In this document: positions 1 to 10,540 of the stretch, one piece after another
Layout: each line of letters begins with the position of its first letter
Numbering within the stretch: position 1 is the stretch's first letter
Assembly: GCA_023362775.1 (NCBI GenBank)
Contig: JALMGJ010000017.1
Coordinates: forward strand, 23,000,316-23,064,315
DNA from: Charina bottae
Taxonomy: Eukaryota > Chordata > Lepidosauria > Squamata > Charinaidae
DNA: 64,000 bases
Direction: 5' to 3'
The notes under the pieces: generated by a model
Databases searched by the model: none
What the model was told of the DNA's origin: nothing
The model's input: only the letters and a program-made list of their open reading frames with translations
Translations under genes and position numbers: made by a program

Positions 1-10
1 TGACTTAGGG

Positions 11-213
11 CAGAGCTTTCCAAACTGTGTGTCGGGACACGTTAGTGTGTCAGCTGCAGTGTCTGGGTGTGTCGCGGCTGCTGCTGCCTCGGAGCCCTGC
101 CAGGATTCCATGCAGGTCCTAGTGCCTGCCTTGTGCCCTGCTGTAAGAGTGTGTCGCGAAATGATGCATGTCTAAAAAGTGTGTCACCAACATGAAAAGT
201 TTGGAAAGCTCTG
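11..213. mobile_element. Non-autonomous hAT element, family A (short form)
   Basis: Terminal inverted repeats read cagagctttccaaact at the left and its complement at the right. The element is flanked by a perfect 8-bp target-site duplication, acttaggg, at 3-10 and 214-221. An 8-bp duplication with CAGNG-type ends is diagnostic of the hAT superfamily. No transposase frame is present, so it must have been moved in trans. The same family recurs at 14285, 21564 and 25136. Confidence 0.9.
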
Positions 214-493
214 ACTTAGGGTGAACTCAGCCAACAATATCTTATTTAACAAAGCATGGTAAAACAAACCATCACTACTTAGTCTAATTTAACTGAATGA
301 CTTGTTGTAAGGATTTTTTTTTAAAGGCAGGGAGAAGAGATAACTATGTTCTTAAGCTCTTTGGTAAAAAGGCAGAAATAAATCTAACTCTTTATATTTA
401 TTAATAGCTAACTCATACAGTATGAGTGTTCGTTTTGTTCATACTGACAAAATGGCACCATTCAAACATGATGGAGGTACCAGTTGCCTAAGG

Positions 494-981
494 TAGGCTG
501 ACCATATGTCCCATTTTGAAAGGGACAGTCCCGTTTTTTCCCCTCTTCTCAACCGTCTTGTCGTTTTAACATAAATGCCGGTTTTGTCCCGTTTTTCAGG
601 AACAGGCGGAGGCGAAGCAGCTGACCGGAGGGAACCCAGAGGAGGAATCGCCCCCGCCCACCAGCGTGCGGCAAAGGAGGTGGGAGAGGCGGGCCCAGCA
701 CCTTGACAAGCGGAGGCGATTCCACTTCCAGGTTCCCTCCAATCAGCTGCTCTGCCCCCGCCCATCATACTGCCCGCCCCTCCAGCGCACTGATAGGCAG
801 AGGCAAACCCCCCCGGGCACCCCAACCAGCCGCTTTGCCCCCGCCCACCATGTCGCCCGCCCCGCCCTGCCCCCGCGCGTCGACAGGCAGAGGCGTCCCC
901 CCCGGACCCCCCCAACCAGCCACTCCACCCCCGCCCGTTCCTCTTGTCCCATTTTTGTCTCAGGGAAATATGGTCAGTCTA
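494..981. mobile_element. Non-autonomous hAT-like element, TAGGCTGACC family (long, GC-rich copy)
   Basis: The ends are taggctgaccatatgtccc and its imperfect complement, ggaaatatggtcagtcta at the right. The flanks share cctaagg (487-493 and 982-988). The interior is C-rich, with imperfect repeats of a segment containing ccccgccc, and produces spurious open frames on both strands. The related copy at 10194-10426 has a clean 8-bp duplication, which is why I place the family with hAT. Confidence 0.75.
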
Positions 982-1684
982 CCTAAGGGGAATCAAGGTT
1001 TGTAGAAACACAAAAAGTCTTTAGGGTGGAAAGCTTCTTAGGTCAAGGGGAATCAAACACAACACAGAATCTCTGCAGAGGTGTTCTACTACAACCTTCA
1101 TAATATTTTTCCTACTTGTACTTAAGCACAGCACAAACATGTCCTGGAAACATGCTTTTTCTTCTACTATATATCCCCATGACATTGCCTCCATCTCTTC
1201 CCAAACCAGAGTGAAACAGCCCCATCCTTAGCTGTACCAGTAGCGAAGTAGTATATTTCCCCTTATTCCAACATTGTCCAAGGGCAGCTTCAAGGTGTGT
1301 AAAATCTATTAGGCATTGGCACCCATTACCTTGGAAGAAAGTAGGTGACTGCAATTACTTCAAATAGAGACAGGATAAGAACTGGCAATGGGGACAGTAC
1401 ATGTTCTGCCAACTCAGGTATGGACAGATACCATTTAAACTCAGCAATGGGAAAAGGCTATATGGTTATTCTGGCTGGGCACTGTTAGAACTTTCATAGT
1501 GTCTGATTGACTTTAGCTTAGGGTGTTGTATGAACCCAGCAGTTCTGATTTATTCATAAACTAGGATTAGTTTCCTAAGGTTTTAGAAATGGGGGGCGGG
1601 GCTGTTTCCATCTATACCTGGAAAGGTTAGGAATTAAACCTAGGATCTTTTGTATGGAGTACAAATTCTCTACCCACTGAACTA
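982..1684. other. Unassigned interval
   Basis: No repeat family, RNA gene or coding exon recognised. A short open frame at 1112-1354 on the minus strand shows no family motif and is probably chance. Confidence 0.5.
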
Positions 1685-2084
1685 CAGGTAGTTCTCGCTG
1701 AATGGCAGTTCAAACTTACGACAGCACTTAACGAGGAGACTTATGACTGGTCCTCACAGTTGCAGCCGTTGCAGCGTCCCCACGGCCATGTGATCACAAT
1801 TTGGATGCTTGGCAACTGGCTCTCAATTACGATGTCACCATTTGCAGCCTTCACTGCTGACTTCCAACAAGTAAAGTCAATGGGGAAACCAGCAGGAGGT
1901 CGCAAGTGGTGATCACATGACTGTGGGACACTGCAACCACGCAGGATTCGCCTAACGACAACTGGGACTGCCGGAACTGCCATTGTAAGTCGGCATGGTC
2001 TTGTGATGTCATGCCTTATGACCGCATCACTTAGTGATGGAGTTCTCGGTCCCAATTATCGTTAGTAAGTGAGGACTACCTGTG
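1685..2084. mobile_element. Tc1/mariner-like MITE
   Basis: Inverted ends caggtagt(t/c)ctc face each other and are flanked by TA (1683-1684 and 2085-2086), the Tc1/mariner target duplication. The inverted ends are imperfect, roughly 20 bp, and internal inverted similarity continues (ttacgac on one side, cttaacgag versus ctcactta on the other). There is no transposase frame. Superfamily placement rests only on the ends and the TA. Confidence 0.55.
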
Positions 2085-2499
2085 TAGCTCTTATAATTAA
2101 ACATAGTGAAGACTGACTCTAGAATGTCCTGCATGCATACACATCTTGGTTTTCCTGAAAGAAATGTGATTCTGGGCCTTTCCTTGCCACTTAGTTCAAG
2201 TGCTATCTATTCAACCTTGAGTGGCCAGAAAACACTTTTTTTAAAAAAAATGGATCAATAATAAACATTATGAACTATAGCAAATTTTCTACATCCATTT
2301 CTTGTTTAATTGTGATGGAATTTTTAAAACTTGCTGACCAGCAGATTATTTACAAGGCTTTCATAAAGCTGCTCCAGCTGCTTTGAATTTTCTCCTTCAA
2401 GCCTAATTAAGTGGGATACTGGAGATTTTTAAAAGTTCACTAGTTATTGTGCAGCATTCTATGTCATTAATATTGTGCTTAAACTGGGTTGACATATCT

Positions 2500-3047
2500 C
2501 TGTTGTTTATTCGTTCAGTCGCTTCCAACTCCTCGTGACTTCATGGACCAGCCCACGCCAGAGCTTCCTGTCGGCCGTCACCATCCCCAGCTCCCCCACG
2601 GTCAAGTCTGTCACCTCCAGAATATCATTCACCCATCTTGTCCTTGGTCGGCCCCTCTTCCTTTTGCCTTCCACTTTCCCTAGCATCAGCATCTTCTCCA
2701 GGGTATCCTGTCTTCTCATTATGTGGCCAAAGTACTTCAGTTTTGCCTTTAATATCATTCCCTCAAGTGAGCAGTCTGGCTTTATTTCCTGGAGTATAGA
2801 CTGGTTTGATCTTCTTGCAGTCCAAGGCACTCTCAGAATTTTCCTCCAACACCACAGTTCAAAAGCATCTATCTTCCTTTGCTCAGCCTTCCTTATGGTC
2901 CAGCTCTCGCAGCCATAGGTTACTATGGGGAATACCATTGCTTTAACTATGCTGACCTTTGTTGTCAGTGTGATGTCTCTGCTCTTAACTATTTTATCAA
3001 GATTTGCCATTGCTCTCCTCCCAAGAAGTAGACGTCTTCTGATTTCC
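2500..3047 (-). mobile_element. BovB (RTE) LINE, 5'-truncated
   Basis: Reading on the minus strand, the open frame ending at 2507 gives the C-terminal part of the BovB protein, including YGCESWTIRKAEQRKIDAFE and LKYFGHIMRRQDTLEKMLML, and ends RLNE* close to the element's 3' end. The element stops abruptly at 3047, inside the sequence for the region just past the RT domain. A 10-bp duplication, tgacatatct, flanks it (2490-2499 and 3048-3057). This is a standard 5'-truncated insertion and belongs to the same subfamily as the full-length copy at 25544-28757. Confidence 0.93.
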
Positions 3048-3057
3048 TGACATATCT

Positions 3058-4716
3058 AAATGTATATAATTCATGCATTAGGGAACTATGGCCAGGAGTA
3101 CACAGCATGATTGTACAAGCAACTAGGGTCCTCGGAGGATGGAGGACAAGGTCAGTATAGAGAGGACCGAGAGGATCACCATCAGTGGAGCCATCTAGGC
3201 TTAACTGTGGTGCAGGGGTTCCCTCACCTACTCCCTCTATCCATAAAGTCTAGCCACCTCTGCAAACAGCTAAACTCATATGATTCCAAAACAGTGACCC
3301 CAAGTAGACACATTTTCATTTATGCATAAGGTATCGGGTTTAAGCTGGACTTCAGTTACCACTAAGGCTGGTTTGTGTAACAGAATTAGAGTACTCATAG
3401 TACTCAATCAGGACAGAACTAATAGGGGTAGAATCCTAACTCATACACCTATATGGGTAAAACATTTCCCAGGGTAGATATCCAGAGTTCTCTAGTTTAG
3501 GCTTTGGAGAATTACCTTGCTAGAATGCCAGGTAAATTTAAGATCACATAATATGGATTAGTTAATTCTCAGTAGATTGCCACTTCATTGTATACTCTGT
3601 TCCTTTAAAAACATCTATATGAAAATGTGAAGTTCAATAGGATTAGCCTTGTTTTATTATAATGAGATGAGAGTACTTCCAGAGTATCTGAGGAATGTCT
3701 GTCACACAGATATTTAAAAAAGGCTGTGGTTTGTTTTAAAATATTAAGTTTATTTTGTGGCAGAGATTTTTTGGCAAGTCAGTGTGTTTTTAAATAGAAT
3801 GCTAAATGTACCTAAGCTAAATTAACTTGCCCCTAAAGAGATAGAGCATTATTTTTTTAGACAAATCTGTAGGAATTAGAGTCTATTTGTAAACTATTGA
3901 AATTTAAATTTCCATGTTAAGCGCAGTCTTTTTTTCCCTCCATAGATAAATATTTTTAACATTTTAATTAGTTTCTAAAAAACAGAGCAGCTATGATTTA
4001 GAGTTGCCTTTTCAAGCTATACTGGCTCCACCAATCCCCTAGTGATATTGTCAACATGTTCTGAAAGGGCTTTTGAACTTTCCAGACCAATACTAGAATT
4101 TCCCATTACCAGCTTCATCCCCCAAACCCCCCACCATCCACAGAGTCAAAGATAACCATGTTGATCACAAGGGGGGAAAATCCAAAATTCTTATTAGGAA
4201 AATAACTTTATGAATCCTATCTTGTACAATGTACCTGAAGTTAGAAGTTTGGTCTCTGAAATCCATCCCCTCCGGTACTTGAGGTATTGATATTACTACT
4301 CTTTTTCACTGTTATTCTCTTTAAGCACATTATCTAAAATTACTTTCAACTTTGTTCACAGTTTTTCCTTTCTGTTTTCCAGCTATGAAAATGAAAATTC
4401 AGAGTTTATATTTGCAAATTATTTAGATATATTTTAAAGATGTCTATGTTTTTATGGCACTTAAATTCTATAAACACCTGCAAGTTACCCATTATACTCT
4501 GTAGGAGATGCTGTGCTACAAACCTTTGTCTGCTACTAAGCAATAAAGTGGGGCTTGACTAGTCAGAGTTTGGAGGATTGCTATTGATACTGCCTGGGTG
4601 TGAAGACGAGAGGAGAATATACGGTTTACACTGTAATTAACCCAACTTGCCATGGTACACACTTAGTTATAAGTTAAAATTATTCTAGCATGCAAAGAGT
4701 AAATTGTGATGTAATA
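3058..4716. other. Unassigned AT-rich interval
   Basis: About 1.7 kb in which I recognise no repeat, RNA or exon. Short open frames, for example 3111-3329, have no recognisable motif. Confidence 0.5.
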
Positions 4717-4724
4717 TTCTAAAC

Positions 4725-4997
4725 CAGGGGTGGGCAACGTCAGGCCCGGGGGCCGTATAAGGCCGCAAAAGCAATTGGTCTGGCCCACGGCAGCAGTGGC
4801 AGGCGTGGTGGCCCCCCAGTCTGCATGATTGGCTCCCGCCCGCAAACCCCGCCCCCTTCCGCGCATTTGGCTCCCGCCCGCAAACCCCGCCCCCTTCCGC
4901 ACGATTGGCTCCCGCCCACAAACCCCACCCCCCGGCCCTCGAGTGATGTTATAAATATCAAAATGGTCCTTGGCATAAAAAAGGTTCCCCACCCCTG
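4725..4997. mobile_element. Non-autonomous hAT element, family C (short form) with internal tandem repeat
   Basis: The ends are caggggtgggcaacg and its complement ttccccacccctg, flanked by the 8-bp duplication ttctaaac (4717-4724 and 4998-5005). Between about 4829 and 4933 the interior carries three near-identical units of roughly 38 bp, each starting ttggctcccgccc. The right half matches the right end of the large element at 22744-24123, so this is a short relative of that element. Confidence 0.88.
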
Positions 4998-5005
4998 TTC
5001 TAAAC

Positions 5006-5840
5006 TGTAAGATCAGCATTCTTATCTCTTCAGGATGAAACATACCAGCCCTTTATAAGACCAGAGCTGCTTGGAGCATGAATTATGACATAATTAATGT
5101 TAAAGATCATCCTGGTTTCCAACCTCAAAAACCTACATTATAATAACAACTGCTTAGATCTCTTGTTTATCTTTCAAGCATTCGTGTGAAATGTTGCCTT
5201 CAGCATTAGGCCTAACATGAGAAAGAATGCAAACATTTGTCTAATTTTGATCTGGGGTGAAGGAAGGGAAGCAGGGGTAAAGTCTTCATGATAAGAGTAC
5301 AGTAAAGAGATTCCCTCAGTTTCCTTCTGAATTTCAAACATGACCAGAAATGCACCACAAGGGGAGCTGGAAAAGTCTGACATTTCAGTCAGTGAAAAAC
5401 TCCTTCCGGCTTGTTCACAGCAGAGGGTTTCAGCGTTCCCAGCTTTTTCAGGCTGGGAACTGGCGCCTCGTAAAGAGAGGAGGAGTCTGCTGGCATTTCC
5501 CCTCTCCCACAAGTTTTTCCACAGAAGGTGGCAATCTGTCTCTTTCGTTTGAAATTGCTCCTAACCAACAAAAATGTAAAAGGCACAGGGACCATTTGAG
5601 AATACACATGGAATCCAGTCAAAAATAGTCCTCTAAAAAAGGCTTCCCGTACAGGATTGCCCCGCATTTTTCACCATTACTTGCACAGTTACTAAGCTTT
5701 TTGACAGCCACTTAGCAAACACAGAGATATTTAGAAAGCTAAACTTTTCACCTGACTTTTAACTCCAAGTCAGAAAGGCTTCACCTCTGAAGTTTCTTGA
5801 ACCATGAAGAGGAATAGTAATTATTATTATTATTTTAATT
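5006..5840. other. Unassigned interval
   Basis: No repeat family recognised. Overlapping open frames on both strands around 5174-5667 have no recognisable domain and contradict each other in frame. Confidence 0.45.
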
Positions 5841-6386
5841 TTTATCCTGCCTTTATTATTTTTATAAATAACTCAAGGTGGTGTTAAATAACTCAAGAGC
5901 CTCATGTGGCGCAGAGTGGTAGGCGGCAGTATTGCAACCGAAACTCTCCCCACGACCTGAGTTCGATCCCAGCGGAAGCTGGTTCTCAGGCAGCCGGCTC
6001 AGGTTGACTCAGCCTTCCATCCTTCCGAGGTTGGTAAAATGAGTACCCAGCTTGCTGGGGGAAAGGTAATTACGACTGGGGAAGGAAATGGCAAACCACC
6101 CCGCTCTATAGTCTGCCAGGAAAACGTTGCGAAAGCGGCGTCTCCCCAGGCGTCACATGACTCAGTGCTTGCACAGGGGAACATACCTTCCAAGGCGGCG
6201 AACATACCTAATACTCCTTCCTCCTCTTATTTTCCCCACAACAACAACCCTGTGAGGTGGGTTGGGCTGAGAGTGTGTGACTGGCCCAAGGTCACCCAGC
6301 CAGCTTTCATGCCTAAGGTGGGACTAGAACTCAGACTCCTGGTTTCTAGCCCAGCACCTTAACCACTAGACCAAACTGTGGTGATC
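5841..6386 (-). mobile_element. tRNA-derived SINE (MIR/CORE-like head, L2-type tail), interrupted by another SINE
   Basis: On the minus strand the head at 6386-6250 reads gtttggtctagtggttaagg (A-box-like), gttctagtcccacc (B-box-like) and gggtgaccttgggccagtca, which resembles the CORE of MIR-type SINEs. The L2-like tail, ccgccttgagttatttataa..aataaaggc, lies at 5841-5890, separated from the head by the second SINE at about 5891-6197. A partial repeat of ataactcaag at the junction suggests insertion with local duplication, but I could not define a clean target duplication. Intact layout of the same family is seen at 62158-62396. Confidence 0.8.
5891..6197 (+). mobile_element. tRNA-derived SINE inserted into an older SINE
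   Basis: The head carries an A box (tggcgcagagtgg, at 5909) and a B box (gttcgatcc) with tRNA-like spacing. The body follows (ccttccgaggttggtaaaat, gtacccagcttgctggggg, ggcaaaccacc). It sits between two halves of a minus-strand SINE, so it is the younger of the two. No further copy of this family is obvious in the window. Confidence 0.75.
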
Positions 6387-6559
6387 CATCAGCAAAAATA
6401 AAATAAAATAAATCAAAAATTCATAGTGCAGTAGCATTTTTATTAGGATCCATCAAATGACAAAAAACCCAGCATGCTGGAATTCCCGAGAACACTTCAT
6501 CAGACAGGAAGAATCAGGAAGAAGTTCTTCAAATTGTTTTTTAATTGTGGAATGTTTTT

Positions 6560-6665
6560 AATATTGTTTATTTTATGGTTTGTTTTTTATTGTATGCCAC
6601 CCAGAGTTTTGTGAGATGGGCGGCTATATAAATATGATGAAATTTAAAATAATAATAATAAATTA
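6560..6665 (+). repeat. L2 LINE 3' end fragment
   Basis: The sequence ccacccagagttttgtgaga followed by tgggcggctatataaatatg and an (aat)n tail matches the 3' untranslated end seen on the longer L2 copies at 22440 and 42190. Only the tail survives; upstream sequence (6440-6540) is not clearly L2. Confidence 0.65.
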
Positions 6666-7133
6666 AGCAAAATGTTAGACCCATGAGACTCAGTCTCAGT
6701 CTCTACACACTAAATCCAATTATTCGTAGCAACCCCAACACCCCATTCCTCATCCTTTTCTCCCCATGCTGGTTTGGGCATGAAGGCAAACAATTAAAAA
6801 TGAAGTTGTTGCCTGTCTGTTTTCCCCAAGTCCAGGGGTAAGGACATCAGGGGCACTTTGTCTGATTATCAACTTCAGGGAGTGGAGAATGCCAAGGATT
6901 TGGGGGTGAGTGAGAGTTCCTACCAAAGGGAAACTGACTTGCCTCCAAGCTTCAAGGACCTGCAGTGACTCAAATCATACTATATAAGTTTTGTATAGAG
7001 TACAACTGCATTTTACCCCATTTCCAAATCTCTGTATTCAAACAAACACCTAAACCGGACATGTGGCTTAGCTCAAAGGCCCAATTCCCTCTTTCTCAGC
7101 CCTTGGAATCTTCTCCGCTTGTGATTGCTGAAG
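6666..7133. other. Unassigned interval
   Basis: No recognisable repeat or exon. Confidence 0.45.
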
Positions 7134-7140
7134 ACTCTTA

Positions 7141-7381
7141 AAAGGTTCCCCCCGCACATTTGTGCAGTCGTGTCCGACTCTAGGGGCCGGTGCTCATCTC
7201 CGTTCGTTAGCCGAAGAGCCAGTGTTGTCCGAAGACGCTTCCGTGGTCATGTGGCCAGCATGACGCACGCGAAACGCTGTTACCATCCCACCAAAGTGGT
7301 ACCTATTCATCCACTTGCATTTGCATGCTTTCGAATTGCTAGGTTGGCAAGAGCTGGGGGTAGTGCGGGAGCTCACTCCAC
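7141..7381 (-). mobile_element. Sauria-type SINE, head missing
   Basis: On the minus strand it carries the Sauria SINE body (cctagcaattcgaaagcatg, ggtaccactttggtgggatg, catgctggccacatgacc) and the 3' tail (gagtcggacacgactgcac, gcggggggaacc). The tRNA-derived head with its A and B boxes is absent, so this is a 5'-truncated copy. A 7-bp duplication, actctta, flanks it (7134-7140 and 7382-7388). Confidence 0.88.
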
Positions 7382-7388
7382 ACTCTTA

Positions 7389-7788
7389 CTCCCAGTTATA
7401 ATCTAAAAGAAAATTGGTATAAAATGTTTTACAGACGGTACACAATTCCATCAATAATTTCCAAGATAGACAAATCTTACAGTAAGAAACATTGGAAATG
7501 CCATGAAACAGAAAGAACATTTTACACGTGTAAAAAAACTCAAAATTATTGGAAAGATGTACATAGCACCATCCAGATAACTTTAAAAATTACATTTGAA
7601 ATGAAATCACATTTTTTGTAGTAGGTATAATCCCAGACTTAACAAGAAACTCCATAATTTATTGAGATAGATGCTCACAGCTGTGAGGATAAACTTTGCC
7701 CAACATTGGAAGAAAGATACAACACTGATGATATCTGATTGGGAACCTAAACTTGGAGAATATGCAACAATGGTGAAACTAACAGCAT
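7389..7788. other. Unassigned AT-rich interval
   Basis: Nothing recognised apart from short chance frames. Confidence 0.45.
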
Positions 7789-8768
7789 ATTTATTTATTT
7801 ATTTATTTATTTATTTATTATTTAAATTTATCCCCGCCCATCTCCCGGAATACGGGACTCTGGGCGGTTTACAAGATAACATAGTTAAAAACTATACATA
7901 AAAACTAAAAACCGTATAAAATAATTATAAATTATGAATCCAGATGTATGAGATATTCGATTAAAGAAGGACAGGGAACTCAAGGGATTAGCCATCTCTA
8001 TGATGAACTATCCCTTCCTCCATCCCATGCCAGGCGGCAGAACCAGGTCTTCAACTCTTTCCTAAAGGTCGGGAGGGAGGAGATCTGTCTTAACTCTGGG
8101 GGTAAGCTGTTCCATAACGTGGGCGCAGTCACAGAGAAGGCCCGCCTCCTAGACCCCATCAGGTGACATTCTCTAATTGATGGGGTACGTAGCAGGGCCT
8201 CTCTGGATGACCGGGTGGGGCGGGTCGATAACATGGGGATAAGACGGTCCCTCAGGTATTCTGGTCCCATGCCATGCAGGGCTTTAAAGGTGATAACCAA
8301 CACCTTGAATTGTACCCGGAAGCAAACCGGCACCCAATGCAGCTCGCGGAGCAACGGTGTTACATGTGCAGATCTTGGAGCACCCAATACTGCCCACGCG
8401 GCCGCATTCTGCACCAGCTGAAGCTTCCGGATAGTCTTCAAGGGTAGCCCCATGTAGAGCGCATTGCAATAATCTACATGGGAGATGACGAGAGCATGAG
8501 TGACTGTACAGAGGGCATCGCGTTCCAGGAATGGGCGTAACTGGCGCACCAACCGAAGTTGCGCAAAAGCCCTCGTTGCCACGACTGCCACCTGCTCTTT
8601 GAGCAGGAGTCGTGAGTCTAGAAGAACCCCCAGATTACGCACCGGTTCTGAACGGGGAAGTGCTACCCCATCGAGAACCAAAGATGATAATTTCCCAGAA
8701 GACGCTGAGCCATCAAACCACAGCCACTCGGTCTTACCAGGGTTCAACTGAAGCCACAATATGTCCAC
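7789..8768 (-). mobile_element. L2-clade LINE, 5'-truncated, with open C-terminal ORF
   Basis: A 256-residue frame (8768 to 7998, minus) encodes the end of the L2 reverse transcriptase. Readable motifs in order are LGVLLDSRLLLKEQV, SHVDYCNALYMGLP, KLQLVQNAAA, LRELHWVPVCFRVQFKVLV, TFKALHG and AFSVTAPTLWNSLPPELR. This is the region after the RT catalytic core; the endonuclease and palm are missing. The 3' UTR with gggcggggataaa and a ttta-type tail lies at 7789-7870. No clear target duplication was found, which is common for this clade. Confidence 0.9.
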
Positions 8769-9037
8769 AACAGAAGTTTAACCAAATTCAAGCAAGAATG
8801 GTTTCCATATGTATAATACATCATGTAGCAAGGCAAATACAAACACTTACAGGATGGTTTTTAAGGGGGTCTAAATGTTTATGAATACTGTAAATTGGTC
8901 AGAGTATAAAGAAGGAGGAAGTTAGAAATTAACTACCTATCTACTTTTAGTCTATACTTCAGTATTGAGCTTGAAGATCAAAATCTTCTTCGTATTATAA
9001 AATAATATCAATTTTGCAGTTGTTTATCAATGTCATA

Positions 9038-9384
9038 AAGTAAAGGTAAAGGTACCCCCCGCACATTTGTGCAGTCGTGTCCGACTCTAGGGGCCGGTGC
9101 TCATCTCCGTTTGTTAGCCAAAGAGCCAGCGTTGTCCGAAGACGCTTCCACGGTCATGTGGCCGCATGACACACGCGGAACGCTGTTACCTACCCACCGA
9201 AGTGGTACCTATTCATCTACTTGCATTTTGCATGCTTTCGAATTGCTAGGTTGGCAAGAGCTGGAGCTAGTGCGGGAGCTCACTCCGCACGCAGGGCTAG
9301 GGATTTGAACCTCCGAACTTGCAATCTTCCGATCAACAAGCCTGGCGTCTTACCCGCTGAGCCACCACGCCCCTCAATCAATCA
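9038..9384 (-). mobile_element. Sauria-type SINE, near full length
   Basis: Read on the minus strand it has the tRNA-like head (ggcgtggtggctcagcgggt, then gaggttcaaatcc), the body (tttcgaaagcatgc, gtaccacttcggtgggtagg) and the tail (gagtcggacacgactgcac, then gcggggggtacctttacc). Perfect 12-bp duplications atcaatgtcata lie at 9026-9037 and 9385-9396, with a short (caat)n slippage just inside the right one. Confidence 0.93.
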
Positions 9385-9396
9385 ATCAATGTCATA

Positions 9397-10185
9397 CTCA
9401 GCATTAATTGTACAATTTAAGCAGCCTTATGTGCATGACATTTTAGAAATCATATTTATCATTATAAACTTTTTCCTCATCTTTGAAGGTTTAATTAATC
9501 TAAATTATCACAGTGTTTACAATTTCTAGTTTCTATTATACAAATACAACTGTACCCAGTTATTATCTGTGTCCTATAATGTATTATTCACATTTTGTAA
9601 TGCAATAGAACTATTAACTTGGGAAAAAAGAAAAGAGGGAAGCCTAAAAGACCTGGTTCTTCCTTTGTTCACCTGTTTCAGGTCCATCCCTCCTACCCCT
9701 GAGCTGAAGGGTGGTCAACCAAAGCTTCAGCCATCAGAAAGCTATAGCAGCATGACATTTGCTGTCCCCTCTGCCAGTCCCTATTCTGCCTGTTTTGTCT
9801 TTGTTCAGTCACTGCAGTCAGCTGATTTCCCTTCAAAGTAATGAGTGGAAAGCCTAATAGATCTTAGGACACCTTCATGCTGCCCTTGGATGGTGTCTGA
9901 ATTAGGGGGATGACTCAATCCTTTCTCACTCATGGCTGGGGAGGAGAAGATGGCAATATTAGAGAGATGGCAGAAAAAAGATGTTGCCAGGGCATGTAGT
10001 TGGAAGTGCGAAAAGAGCATTAAGATAGTTGGATGACGTACAGAGAAAATATAATATTCTCAATTCCATTTGTAACTTACAGTACAGTAGAAGAGGGGAA
10101 CAATAAATAAATAAAGAACCCAAAGTCAAAGGGACAAAATTGATTGTACAAATGGCAAACCAGACTTCACAGTTTCAGTATTTCC
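9397..10185. other. Unassigned interval
   Basis: No repeat family or exon recognised. Confidence 0.45.
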
Positions 10186-10193
10186 ATTATGTT

Positions 10194-10426
10194 TAGGCTG
10201 ACCATACGTCCCATTTTGAATGGGACTGTCCCGTTTTGGAGTGTCCCATCATTATAGTAAAAATCTCAATTTTGTCCCATTTTTTAAAGTTTCCTGGCAA
10301 AGTGCGTGCACGCACGCCCCCACCCCCCCGCACATGCGTGCGCACGCCCCCCACGTGCTCCCCCGCACGCATGCACGCCCACTTTGTCCGGCGACATTTT
10401 TGCCTCAAGGAAATATGGTCAGCCTA
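10194..10426. mobile_element. Non-autonomous hAT element, TAGGCTGACC family (short copy)
   Basis: The ends are taggctgaccatacgtccc and ggaaatatggtcagccta, flanked by a perfect 8-bp duplication, attatgtt (10186-10193 and 10427-10434). The interior is rich in alternating gcacgc/cgcaca. It shares termini with 494-981. Confidence 0.88.
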
Positions 10427-10479
10427 ATTATGTTGAACTGAAGCCAGCACAAAACATGAATTTTATAGAATATAAAATT

Positions 10480-10535
10480 TATCTCCTTGTGAGGGAGATG
10501 GGCGGGATATAAATATGATAAATAAATATGATGAA
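10480..10535 (+). repeat. L2-type LINE or SINE tail fragment
   Basis: The motif gagggagatgggcgggatat with an aaataaatatga tail resembles the 3' end of L2 copies in this window. It is too short to name more precisely. Confidence 0.45.
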
Positions 10536-10540
10536 ACATA

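Noticed and set aside
439..915. 158-residue minus-strand frame
   Set aside because: Falls mostly within the C-rich hAT element 494-981, is Gly/Ala/Arg-rich and resembles no family.
5909..5970. tRNA gene (A and B boxes)
   Set aside because: Boxes belong to SINE heads; no cloverleaf could be formed by eye and the flanks are SINE bodies. The same applies to heads at 9360, 37780, 45510 and 32380.
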